A DNA stretch of 64,000 bases from Oscillatoriales cyanobacterium CG2_30_40_61 (lineage in GTDB: Bacteria > Cyanobacteriota > Cyanobacteriia > Cyanobacteriales > Microcoleaceae). The stretch covers positions 26,243-90,242 of the forward strand of contig MNYZ01000012.1 of NCBI GenBank assembly GCA_001873365.1. The letters run 5' to 3'. Positions 52,203 to 60,607 of the stretch are shown piece after piece. The translations under genes and the position numbers were made by a program. Numbering within the stretch: position 1 is the first letter of the stretch; each line of letters begins with the position of its first letter. The notes beneath the pieces were generated by a model. It was not told the DNA's origin. It ran no database searches and saw only the letters and a program-made list of their open reading frames with translations.

Positions 52203-53263
52203 TACGTTGGGTGTAGTATTTCCTTGGCTTGTAAACAATCAGCCTTAATTTGAGTTTTGAGGGCCTCTAAAGAAGTGAATTTCTGTTCTGGTCGCAGGAA
52301 TTCTTCTAGGCTAACATTTAAGGTTTTACCATATAAATCCCCCGACCAATTTAACAGATGAACTTCTACGGTGACGTTTTCACCTGCTACCGTTGGACGA
52401 CAGCCAATATTCATCACCCCCGGATGATTTACTAACTCAAAATTAGCATCACTTCCGGTTTTGGTGAGTGATTTTATCCCCATTTCCGATACTTTTACCG
52501 CATAAACCCCATAGCGAGGTAAGAATTTTTCCGGGGGTAATTGTAAATTAGCTGTGGGAAATCCGATAGTTCGTCCTAACTGTTGACCCTGAACCACTGA
52601 CCCGACTACATGATAGGATCTTCCTAATAATTGATTGGCTCGACTAATCGCACCTTGTTCTAAGGATATCCGAATTTCTGAACTACTAATCCGTTCGCCA
52701 TTTTCACATAAATATAAAGGAACCGTCTGTACCTCAATTCCGTAATTCTCGGCAACTTTTTCTAAATCCTTAACAGTTCCAGCCCGGTTTTTTCCAAAAT
52801 GAAAATCAATTCCCACACTAATATAATGGGGTTGCAATTTTTGAATTAAAATCTTTTCTACAAATTCTACTGGAGATAAATCCGCCATTTGTTGATCAAA
52901 AGGCAACAAAACCAACTGTTTTACTCCCATTGTTTTTAACCATTCAGCTTTTTCATCTAGGGGAGTTAGTAACTTTTTGGGTTGACCTGTAAACAGTTCT
53001 TGAGGATGGGGATGAAACGTCACTACGGTACTATAACCGAGTTCCGATTCTCCTAAATTACTATCCAATGGAAATCTATCCCGCGTCAACTGGGCGACGG
53101 GGTTAGCTAAAAGCATCTCTGTCCGTTGTCGGGAATCAATTGGCGGTCTTACATTTAAAATCGGCTGAATCACCTGTTGGTGGCCACGATGTAAGCCATC
53201 AAAGTTCCCTAAAGCAACGGCAGTAGGCGTTAATATACTATCGAGCGATGATGTTATCCACAC
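52202..53263 (-). CDS. ribF: Bifunctional riboflavin kinase / FAD synthetase
   Basis: 353 residues, longer than typical (about 310) because of a charged insert (IDSRQRTEMLLANPVAQLTR, about residues 45-75). FAD synthetase domain: AVALGNFDGLHRGHQQVI (HxGH site), STVVTFHPHPQEL and DFHFGKNRAGTV. Riboflavin kinase domain (about 220-353): GRTIGFPTANLQLPPEKFLP, YGVYAVKV, IGCRPTV. It makes FMN and FAD from riboflavin. Confidence 0.95.
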   Translation of the reverse strand: MWITSSLDSILTPTAVALGNFDGLHRGHQQVIQPILNVRPPIDSRQRTEMLLANPVAQLTRDRFPLDSNLGESELGYSTVVTFHPHPQELFTGQPKKLLTPLDEKAEWLKTMGVKQLVLLPFDQQMADLSPVEFVEKILIQKLQPHYISVGIDFHFGKNRAGTVKDLEKVAENYGIEVQTVPLYLCENGERISSSEIRISLEQGAISRANQLLGRSYHVVGSVVQGQQLGRTIGFPTANLQLPPEKFLPRYGVYAVKVSEMGIKSLTKTGSDANFELVNHPGVMNIGCRPTVAGENVTVEVHLLNWSGDLYGKTLNVSLEEFLRPEQKFTSLEALKTQIKADCLQAKEILHPT

Positions 53264-53336
53264 GCTTTACATTTTTACATAATTTGGAAATTTGCGATCG
53301 CTATTGTCAGAAAATCTGGTTAAATTAACCATAGAG

Positions 53337-54227
53337 TTAGGCTGGTTGTGATACAGGAGGACTGGAAATCGAAGGGGAACTTAACTGAATCGATAATCCT
53401 TCCCGGGCGATTAAACTATTAGGAAATCTTTCCGCTACTTGTTCCCCGACCTTATCCATAAAATCATCATTATGTAGGGGGTCATGGTGGAAAATAACTA
53501 ACCGTTTAACATTGGCCGCTTTTGCTACCTTGACCGCTTCTTGCCAAGTAGAATGTCCCCAACCTACTTTACTGGTTTTTTCAGAATGATATTGTTCATC
53601 ACTGTAGGTAGCATCGTAAATTAAAACATCAGCATCCCGAGCTAAAAATAACACATTTTCATCTAAGCGATCGGGAAAATGTTCTGTATCACTGACATAA
53701 GCCGCGGCATAATTATGCCAATTGACTCGATATCCTACCGCTTCCCCCGGATGATTTAATAAAGCTGTTTCCACAACAATATCATCGCTAATTTTAATCG
53801 ACTTACCCACATTAATATCAACAAACTTTAAATCTGCTCCCATAATTTGTAACGGAACCGGAAAATTAGGATGGAGCATTTGATCATTCAAACGATGCTG
53901 CACCGTTGAACCGTCGGGGGCAATAGTACCATAGATATAAAAAGTATTAATTTTAATAAAAGCAGGAACAAAAAACGGAAATCCCTGAATATGATCCCAA
54001 TGATAATGACTAAAAAATAAATGCCCGGTTACAGGCATTTGAGATAGTAAAGATTGTCCGAGGACTCGTAAACCCGTACCTCCATCAAAAATTAATCGTT
54101 CCGAACCCACTCGCATTTCAACACAGGGAGTATTTCCCCCGTAGCGGACTGTTTCCGAGCCCGGACACGCGATGCTCCCTCTGACTCCCCAAAAGTGAAC
54201 CGTGAACTGGCTTTGTAAATTAGACAT
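53337..54227 (-). CDS. MBL-fold metallohydrolase
   Basis: 296 residues. Metal-binding pattern FSHYHWDHIQGFPFF (HxHxDH), then DTEHFP, and a late HHDPLHNDDFMDKV with the last His ligand. YDATYSDEQYHSEKTSKVGW is typical of the cyanobacterial MBL family with unknown substrates; close relatives of RNase Z-like or cAMP phosphodiesterase families are possible. Cytosolic. Confidence 0.85.
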   Translation of the reverse strand: MSNLQSQFTVHFWGVRGSIACPGSETVRYGGNTPCVEMRVGSERLIFDGGTGLRVLGQSLLSQMPVTGHLFFSHYHWDHIQGFPFFVPAFIKINTFYIYGTIAPDGSTVQHRLNDQMLHPNFPVPLQIMGADLKFVDINVGKSIKISDDIVVETALLNHPGEAVGYRVNWHNYAAAYVSDTEHFPDRLDENVLFLARDADVLIYDATYSDEQYHSEKTSKVGWGHSTWQEAVKVAKAANVKRLVIFHHDPLHNDDFMDKVGEQVAERFPNSLIAREGLSIQLSSPSISSPPVSQPA

Positions 54228-54449
54228 AGGTGTTAATTGCTAGTTGGAGTTAGGTGGTTGAGTGGGTTAGGTTAATTATAATTAAGTTTTGGCTAGAAAA
54301 CTTAATCGGAATCGACTAAAGATGCCAGTTGATCTTGTATCAATATTAGCTAATGCAACAAAATGCCATAAACTGTCAATAATACCATTTTAATTTTAGA
54401 TCAAATTATTAAGATCACCAAACACAAGACTTAACTTGGGATTGCCAGA

Positions 54450-55328
54450 ATGGATAAAGTCAGTAAAACCCTTGATCATCTTGAGCTAATTCGGATTAGC
54501 CTCTCAACCAACGGTCAGCAACTCCTGCATCAAGTTCAAACCCTATTATATTCTAGGGATAGACTGGTTAAGGGTTCTCAACCTTTTCTGTCTTTACCAC
54601 TCAGACTTAATCTGACCCGGACTCAACCCGGTCAACGATTCCGCCACCGTCGATCTCAACGCTTGAGAAGTTGGTTATTCCTCCTAATTGTATGCGGAAT
54701 TTGGGGTTGGTGGAATAGCAAACTTTTATTTTCAACCGCTTTGGCGATGGTGGTCATGGGTTGGGTATACCGTCTGCGGGAACTTCCGATTAACTTCAGT
54801 AAATGGGACTGGTATCAACACCTAGAAAAATCTCAACGTCAATTTTTATTGGCGGTGGGGAGTGGGGTAAGTTCCGGGATATTTCTCTATATTTGTTTAT
54901 CGATTTGGACAAGTTCCGAGAGTCCAGAAATGGCATTAACTATAATTGGACAAAATTTAGGGATTTTAGGAATTTTGGGCTTAATTATAGGGCAATGGTA
55001 TCAACAGAAATCCGATTTAGGTAAATCTAAACTAGACCAATGGTTGGCAGATTTAACCCAAGATAATAGTCTGAAACGCTTGATTGCTGTCCGTCAAATT
55101 ACCCAGTCTTTTAAAAAATTTCCCCAAGGTTCAGGAAATCAGCAGTTATTATTAGAAGCCCAACGTTGGCAACCGTTACCAACTATCCAGTCTTTTCAAG
55201 GAATTGATCAAACTCATATTATTGAGTATTTTCAGTTAATGTTATATCAGGAAAATGAACCCCTCGTCCGTGAAGCGTTATGGGAAGGGTTACAAATCCT
55301 CGAACATAATTATGAACATTATTCTTAG
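54450..55328 (+). CDS. Membrane protein, unknown
   Basis: 292 residues. Basic N-terminal part (TRTQPGQRFRHRRSQRLRSW) leads to four membrane segments (LFLLIVCGIWGWW; LLFSTALAMVVMGWVY; FLLAVGSGVSSGIFLYICLS; IIGQNLGILGILGLIIGQW) and a C-terminal cytosolic HEAT/ARM-like helical stretch (DLTQDNSLKRLIAVRQITQS, NEPLVREALWEGLQILEHNY). I do not recognise the family. It overlaps nothing and is convergent with the next gene. Confidence 0.7.
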   Translation: MDKVSKTLDHLELIRISLSTNGQQLLHQVQTLLYSRDRLVKGSQPFLSLPLRLNLTRTQPGQRFRHRRSQRLRSWLFLLIVCGIWGWWNSKLLFSTALAMVVMGWVYRLRELPINFSKWDWYQHLEKSQRQFLLAVGSGVSSGIFLYICLSIWTSSESPEMALTIIGQNLGILGILGLIIGQWYQQKSDLGKSKLDQWLADLTQDNSLKRLIAVRQITQSFKKFPQGSGNQQLLLEAQRWQPLPTIQSFQGIDQTHIIEYFQLMLYQENEPLVREALWEGLQILEHNYEHYS

Positions 55329-55338
55329 CAATTAAAAT

Positions 55339-55929
55339 TTAAAATTCAACTTGAAAATGATGTAAAATTAATTGACCATCAAAGGTTTCAAAGATCACTT
55401 TTTGAATATTAAAACCGCTAACTTTTAATTGAGCATGGGGAAAATTCAGGGCATCGGAACTAATATGATGGGAAACGCTCATTCTGGTTTCTGCTACTTT
55501 TTTTCCCTCGACATCATAGGCTAATAAAGCTGTACCACTGGAACTCGTAATCATTCCACAGACTTTGTGAACCGGATATTTAAAGTTAATTTCTAGGCGT
55601 CCTCCTTTGGGTGCACCCATAATCACAGTCGTTGTCGGTTTAATCACAAAGGCCGGATTAGACGGTTGGAGAGCGATCGCATTATTAAAGGTAATTCCCC
55701 AATGTTGAAACTGATTTTCAATTACTTCAAAACAATATAATTCTTCTAAGGCTAACCTAATTTTTGTTGAGGTTTTAACGGCAAACTTTCGCTCTAAAGT
55801 AAGTTCTTCCCGTTCAGGATAAACCGTAATTTCAGCAGAATTGAACTCAGAATTAATAGGAATTTCCACTTCTGAGTGCCTGATCACATCAACCGCCGGA
55901 AGGTCTTCGTCTATCATAAGGTTTTTCAT
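55339..55929 (-). CDS. Hypothetical beta-rich protein
   Basis: 196 residues, no signal peptide or membrane segment. The second half looks like a beta sandwich (TTTVIMGAPKGGRLEINFKY, VCGMITSSSGTALLAYDVEG, KVIFETFDGQLILHHFQVEF). No enzymatic motif; could be carbohydrate binding. The start MKNLMIDEDLPAVDV is chosen because MIDED at 55914 has no better site. Confidence 0.55.
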   Translation of the reverse strand: MKNLMIDEDLPAVDVIRHSEVEIPINSEFNSAEITVYPEREELTLERKFAVKTSTKIRLALEELYCFEVIENQFQHWGITFNNAIALQPSNPAFVIKPTTTVIMGAPKGGRLEINFKYPVHKVCGMITSSSGTALLAYDVEGKKVAETRMSVSHHISSDALNFPHAQLKVSGFNIQKVIFETFDGQLILHHFQVEF

Positions 55930-56475
55930 AATTACCCAAAGCCAAATTATTGATACGACAGGGTTGATTCGACCTTTCTGGTGTCAAACTGCTATCTTTT
56001 GGGAGGTTATCCAAAAAAGATGGGCTTAACCCATGAGGGGTATCACCCCCTATTATAAACAAGTGGAGAAAATTTGCCAACACTGGTCTAGGATTAACAA
56101 GATCCTACAAAGGATTTGAGGGGGAATCGGGAAGATTGGGCACCAGGAGGCACCGGGAGCGCCGGGAGCACCGGGAGCACCGGGAGCACCGGGAGCACCG
56201 GGAGCACCGGGAGCACCGGGAGCACCGGGAGCACCGGGAGCACCGGGAGGCAGGCAAGGTAAACTGTTTCTATTACCCATTACTCATTACCTATTACCTA
56301 TTACCCATTCCCAATTACCCACGGATTTAAGAAAATTACGCAGATTCACCCGGCCATCAACTTGATTGGGGGCCAGCCCTCGACTTGATTCGGGGACAGA
56401 TTAAAATCCGTGAAATCCGTGAAATCCTCTTAAATCCGTGATCCCTATTTCTTATTATTTTTTAAGAGGTTAAAA
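55930..56475. other. Intergenic region, 546 bp, with GC minisatellite
   Basis: Contains the 9-bp minisatellite (56155-56244), then TTACCCATT-type short repeats (56270-56330), a GGGGGCCAGCCC palindrome (56371-56382), and ATCCGTGAAATCCGTGAAATC repeats (56404-56440) related to the block at 37460. No gene supported; ORFs here (Gly-Ala-Pro and Arg-Glu-His) are translations of the array. Confidence 0.6.
56155..56244. repeat. Minisatellite of ten 9-bp units (GGGAGCACC)
   Basis: One GGGAGCGCC unit followed by nine exact GGGAGCACC units, period 9 bp. The same unit occurs near 38160 in reverse orientation and degenerate near 57610. Copy number is expected to vary among isolates. Confidence 0.9.
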
Positions 56476-57369
56476 ATGTTTGAACCCAATGGATTTGGTC
56501 AGCGTTCAATTGTGACATCTTTAGGCAGAATGGTATATTACACGGCAGAGAGTTCCCCCTGGAATATTAATAATGAAAGTTCTGCCAAATTACCCCCATT
56601 AGTGTTTTTACATGGATTCGGTGGGGGATCTTCTGCTTATGAATGGTCAAAGGTTTATCCAGCTTTTGTAGATGAATACCAAATTTTAGCCCCCGATTTA
56701 ATTGGTTGGGGACGTTCAGAACATCCGGCAAAAAATTATAAAATTGACGATTATCTAACCACAATCACCGAGTTTTTAGAGCAAACTTGTTCCACTCCGG
56801 CCATAGTCATTGCCTCATCCCTAACCGCAGCATTTACAATTAGAATAGCGATTCAACGTCCTGATTTGTTTAAATCGCTAATTTTAGTTACACCCTCTGG
56901 TTTATCGGATTTTGGTCAAGATTATCGACAAAGTTTATTCAGCCAAATTGTGAAAACACCCTTTCTGGATCGGGTTTTGTATTTTACCGCAATTGCTAAT
57001 AGTGTTGGAATTCAAGGTTTTTTACAAAATCGTCAATTTGCCCAACCTGATCGAATTTATCCTGAAATTGTAGAAGCCTATTTAAAATCAGCTCAACAAC
57101 CGAATGCAGAATACGCAGCTTTGTCTTTTGTTGGGGGAGATTTGTGTTTTGATTTATCCTTATATATTAGTCAATTGATCACACCAACGGCTATTATTTG
57201 GGGTGAAAAATCATCTTTTACCAGTCCCGAAATAGGTCAACGGTTAGCTAACTTAAATCCCACAGCCATTAAGGTTTTTCAAAAAATAGATAATGTGGGA
57301 TTAACGCCCCATTTAGAACTTCCCGCCGTTACCATTGGCATAATTCGTCAATTCCTGAAAATGTTTTAA
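56476..57369 (+). CDS. Alpha/beta hydrolase with atypical nucleophile elbow
   Basis: 297 residues. Oxyanion loop FLHGFGGGSSAYEW, DLIGWGRSEHP (typical of the fold), and a late His in LTPHLELPAV. The elbow is A-S-S-L-T (S115) instead of G-x-S-x-G, so the catalytic Ser is in place but the flanking glycines are missing. Cyanobacterial relatives are thought to include hydrolases acting on chlorophyll or lipids; substrate unknown here. No signal peptide. Confidence 0.85.
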   Translation: MFEPNGFGQRSIVTSLGRMVYYTAESSPWNINNESSAKLPPLVFLHGFGGGSSAYEWSKVYPAFVDEYQILAPDLIGWGRSEHPAKNYKIDDYLTTITEFLEQTCSTPAIVIASSLTAAFTIRIAIQRPDLFKSLILVTPSGLSDFGQDYRQSLFSQIVKTPFLDRVLYFTAIANSVGIQGFLQNRQFAQPDRIYPEIVEAYLKSAQQPNAEYAALSFVGGDLCFDLSLYISQLITPTAIIWGEKSSFTSPEIGQRLANLNPTAIKVFQKIDNVGLTPHLELPAVTIGIIRQFLKMF

Positions 57370-57424
57370 GGTTATTAAACTCTGGTTAAAATAACAATAT
57401 GATCCCAAAGTAACAGTTAAGTTT

Positions 57425-57610
57425 ATGTCTAATACCGATTATTTCGATGAACTTGAGTGGCTTCCTGAAGCTAAGGTCAAACTCAAAAATATCCCCTATT
57501 TTGTTAGAACTCAGGCTAGACAACGTATTGAACAACTGGCCAGAGAAGCAGAACAAGGAATTGTGACCGCCGAAATGGTGGAACAAGCTCGATTAGAATT
57601 TGGCCAATAA
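57425..57610 (+). CDS. PCP-reductase-domain miniprotein
   Basis: 61 residues: [20 protein letters not shown], then [15 protein letters not shown] and [10 protein letters not shown]. This matches the C-terminal domain of ChlB (light-independent protochlorophyllide reductase), which occurs in cyanobacteria as a free-standing small protein. The role is unknown; perhaps chlorophyll or photosystem assembly. Located 55 bp after the alpha/beta hydrolase in the same direction. Confidence 0.8.
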   Translation: MSNTDYFDELEWLPEAKVKLKNIPYFVRTQARQRIEQLAREAEQGIVTAEMVEQARLEFGQ

Positions 57611-57755
57611 CCCCTCCCGGTGCCCCCTGCTCCCCCTACCTCCGGTGCTCCCCTACTCCCCTCCCCCTCCTGGCTCTGTGACTATTAAAATGTCTCCTAA
57701 CGCTTTAAACTGAAGGGTGGCATTTTATTGTTTTTTAAGGTTAATTGCATTAACG

Positions 57756-58481
57756 GTGAGAAAAGTAATTATTGCGGGTAATTGGAAAATGTTTAAAACC
57801 CAATCAGAAGCTCAAGAGTTTCTGCAAGGGTTTATTAATCATTTAGATGATACTCCAGAAGACCGGGAAGTGGTGCTCTGTGTGCCGTTTACCACCTTGG
57901 GGATCATGTCGAAAAGTTTACATGGGAGTCGTATTCTCCCCGGCGCTCAAAACATACATTGGGAAGATTCTGGAGCCTACACGGGAGAGATTTCTGGCCC
58001 GATGTTACTAGAATTCGGCATCCGTTATGTTGTTGTGGGTCATAGTGAACGACGTCAATATTTTGGGGAAACCGATGAAACGGTGAATTTGCGACTTAGA
58101 GCGGCTCAACGTCATGGTTTAACCCCGATTTTATGTGTGGGAGAAACCAAACAACAACGGGATGCTGGAGACACCGAGCGGGTGATTTTCTGTCAATTGG
58201 AAAAGGATTTAATTGGGGTTGATCAAAATAATTTAGTCATTGCTTATGAGCCAATTTGGGCAATAGGAACTGGGGATACTTGTGAAACCACTGAAGCGAA
58301 TCGGGTAATTGGTTTAATTCGCAGTAAATTAGTCAATTCTAATGTCACTATTCAATATGGTGGCTCTGTCAAACCTGATAATATTGATGAAATTATGGCA
58401 CAGCCAGAAATTGATGGTGCTTTAGTTGGAGGAGCAAGTTTACAGCCAGAAGGTTTTGCCCGCATTGTTAATTATCAATAA
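57756..58481 (+). CDS. tpiA: Triosephosphate isomerase
   Basis: 241 residues from GTG 57756 ([20 protein letters not shown]); the longer start at 57717 gives a non-homologous 13-residue extension ([12 protein letters not shown]). Motifs: AGNWKM (Lys substrate), [14 protein letters not shown] (catalytic His), [13 protein letters not shown] (catalytic Glu and loop 6), [10 protein letters not shown] and [11 protein letters not shown]. It interconverts DHAP and GAP in glycolysis and the Calvin cycle. Confidence 0.96.
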   Translation: MRKVIIAGNWKMFKTQSEAQEFLQGFINHLDDTPEDREVVLCVPFTTLGIMSKSLHGSRILPGAQNIHWEDSGAYTGEISGPMLLEFGIRYVVVGHSERRQYFGETDETVNLRLRAAQRHGLTPILCVGETKQQRDAGDTERVIFCQLEKDLIGVDQNNLVIAYEPIWAIGTGDTCETTEANRVIGLIRSKLVNSNVTIQYGGSVKPDNIDEIMAQPEIDGALVGGASLQPEGFARIVNYQ

Positions 58482-58487
58482 TCAATA

Positions 58488-58540
58488 ATCAGTTATCAGT
58501 TATCAGTCATCAGTTAAAGAGTTTACAGTTAAAGAGTTTA
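58488..58540. repeat. Heptamer repeats between tpiA and folP
   Basis: CAGTTAT, CAGTCAT and two AGAGTTTACAGTTAA-like units in the 113-bp gap. Same family as the array at 9297. Confidence 0.65.
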
Positions 58541-58594
58541 CAGATAAAACTTATATTTCTCCCATTACCCATTAGTTATTACCTATAAAAATTT

Positions 58595-59473
58595 ATGACT
58601 GTTTTTAACCCTTTAAATATTAGAGAAAAAAGTTTTCAATGGGGAAACCGAACTTATATTATGGGGGTTTTGAATGTGACTCCTGATAGTTTTAGTGATG
58701 GGGGAGATTTTAATAGTTTAGAAAGGGCTTTGCATCAAGCACAATACATGGTGGAAGCGGGAGTTGATATTATTGATATTGGCGGACAATCGACCCGTCC
58801 TGGGGCGGAAATTGTCAGTTTAGAAATAGAATTAAATCGAGTTATTCCTCTAATTGAAATAATGAGAAATAGCTCTAATCAATTGTTGGCAAATATTCCG
58901 ATTTCTATTGACACAAATCGTTCTCAAGTTGCGGAAGTTGCGGTTCAGTCTGGAGCCGATATAATTAATGATATTTCCGGGGGTACTTTTGATGTTGAAA
59001 TGTTATCTATGGGAGCTAAATTAAATGTTCCTATTATTTTAATGCACCTGCGAGGAACGCCAAAAACTATGCAAACTTTAACCGATTATCAGAATTTAAT
59101 CGGGGAGTTAGAAGGGTTTTTACAGGATAGAATTAAAGCAGCGATCGCCCAAGGAATTTCACCCCAAAATATTATTATTGATCCGGGGATTGGTTTTGCA
59201 AAAACCTTTGAACAAAATTTAGAAATATTGAGGAATTTAACAAAATTGCGATCGCTTAATTGTCCGATTTTAGTCGGAACATCTCGAAAAAGTTTTATCG
59301 GTCATATTTTAAACCAACCTGACCCAAAACAAAGGGTTTGGGGGACAGCGGCGACCTGTGTGGCGGCTATTGCTAATGGTGCGGATATTTTACGGGTTCA
59401 TGATGTTAAAGAAATGGTAGATGTGAGTCGAGTTGCGGATGCTATTTATCGGGTAATTCTTGAAAAAGATTAG
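58595..59473 (+). CDS. folP: Dihydropteroate synthase
   Basis: 292 residues. MGVLNVTPDSFSDGGDFNSL, VDIIDIGGQSTRPGAEIVSL, ISIDTNRSQVAEVAVQSGAD, INDISGGTFD, ILMHLRGTPKTMQ and ILVGTSRKSFIGHIL. Joins p-aminobenzoate and hydroxymethyldihydropterin pyrophosphate to dihydropteroate for folate. The start is ATG 58595; the upstream gap holds heptamer repeats and no obvious SD. Confidence 0.96.
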   Translation: MTVFNPLNIREKSFQWGNRTYIMGVLNVTPDSFSDGGDFNSLERALHQAQYMVEAGVDIIDIGGQSTRPGAEIVSLEIELNRVIPLIEIMRNSSNQLLANIPISIDTNRSQVAEVAVQSGADIINDISGGTFDVEMLSMGAKLNVPIILMHLRGTPKTMQTLTDYQNLIGELEGFLQDRIKAAIAQGISPQNIIIDPGIGFAKTFEQNLEILRNLTKLRSLNCPILVGTSRKSFIGHILNQPDPKQRVWGTAATCVAAIANGADILRVHDVKEMVDVSRVADAIYRVILEKD

Positions 59474-59561
59474 GAATTATTATTGCAACAGAAGCGACAA
59501 TAGCTGTTAAAATAAATATAGATATGATTGATCTCGGTATGCGTTGGAATCAGGTACACCT

Positions 59562-59594
59562 AAAAACCCGGTTTCTCAAAGAAACCGGGTTTTT
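59562..59594. terminator. Perfect 15-bp hairpin between folP and purC
   Basis: AAAAACCCGGTTTCT (59562-59576), loop CAA, AGAAACCGGGTTTTT (59580-59594), followed by ATCC. It is the twin of the hairpin at 40851, and both share AACCCGGTTTCT with the MITE. Lies 89 bp after folP and 63 bp before purC. Confidence 0.75.
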
Positions 59595-59656
59595 ATCCTG
59601 GGTAAACTGAAAATAGCTATATAATTAATTGTCTAACCTTTAAATAGTCTATTTCT

Positions 59657-60397
59657 ATGTCTACTCCCGAAAAACTCTACGAAGGAAAAGCTAAAATCAT
59701 CTATCCCACGGATGATCCTGAAATATTACTCGCCTATTTCAAGGATGATGCGACGGCGTTTAATGCTCAAAAACGCGGGACAATTCAAGGTAAAGGAGAA
59801 ATCAATAATGCTATTTCTAGCCATCTGTTTCAAGAGTTAGAAGCTAAAGGAATCCCGACCCATTATATTGATTCTCCTACCCCTAATGAAATGCGGGTAA
59901 AACGGGTTAAAATTGTGCCGATAGAAGTGATTGTTCGCAATATTGCGGCGGGAAGTTTATCTAAACAAACTGGGATTCCTGTCGGGACAATTATTGAACC
60001 GACTTTAGTGGAATTTTGCTATAAAAATGATGAATTAGGCGATCCTTTGTTAACCCGTGAACGTCTATTTTTAATGAAATTAGCCACGCCGGAACAGTTG
60101 GAACAAATCACCCAGTTATCCTTACAAATTAATCAAATTCTCTCAGAATTTTTTAATGAGTGTGGGATTACTTTAGTCGATTTTAAATTAGAATTTGGGA
60201 TAACTTCTGAGGGAAAACTGGTACTCGCTGACGAAATTAGTCCTGATACCTGTCGGTTATGGGATCAATCCGAAACAGACCCCAACCGTCGAGTTTTGGA
60301 TAAAGACCGCTTCCGTCGAGATTTAGGAAATATTGAATCTGCGTATCAACAGGTGCTTAAACGGGTTTTAGAACATACATCCAACCCATCGGAATAA
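59657..60397 (+). CDS. purC: Phosphoribosylaminoimidazole-succinocarboxamide synthase
   Basis: 246 residues. KLYEGKAKIIYPTDDPEILL, FKDDATAFNAQKRGTIQGKG, VKIVPIEVIVRNIAAGSLSK, and LADEISPDTCRLWDQSETDP. Purine biosynthesis step forming SAICAR. No other pur genes in the window. Confidence 0.96.
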   Translation: MSTPEKLYEGKAKIIYPTDDPEILLAYFKDDATAFNAQKRGTIQGKGEINNAISSHLFQELEAKGIPTHYIDSPTPNEMRVKRVKIVPIEVIVRNIAAGSLSKQTGIPVGTIIEPTLVEFCYKNDELGDPLLTRERLFLMKLATPEQLEQITQLSLQINQILSEFFNECGITLVDFKLEFGITSEGKLVLADEISPDTCRLWDQSETDPNRRVLDKDRFRRDLGNIESAYQQVLKRVLEHTSNPSE

Positions 60398-60607
60398 ATC
60401 CATCAGTCTTGATCCCTCTAAATCCTTTTGTAATCGGAGTTAGGGGGGATCACAACTCATGATTTTAAAAGGTTTTAGCTGTATAAGTGTCAAAGCTTGT
60501 TAAGATGTCAGATGTCGCAGCGATGGTAACGAGTGTAATCATCACTCCAACCCTTCGCTGAGGATTGACAAATTTTAGGTGTGGGATTTTCTAAAAGAGT
60601 GAGTATC

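Noticed and set aside
56053..56330. Collagen-like (Gly-Ala-Pro) or Arg-Glu-His repeat proteins
   Set aside because: Translations of the 9-bp minisatellite on both strands; no RBS or conserved ends.
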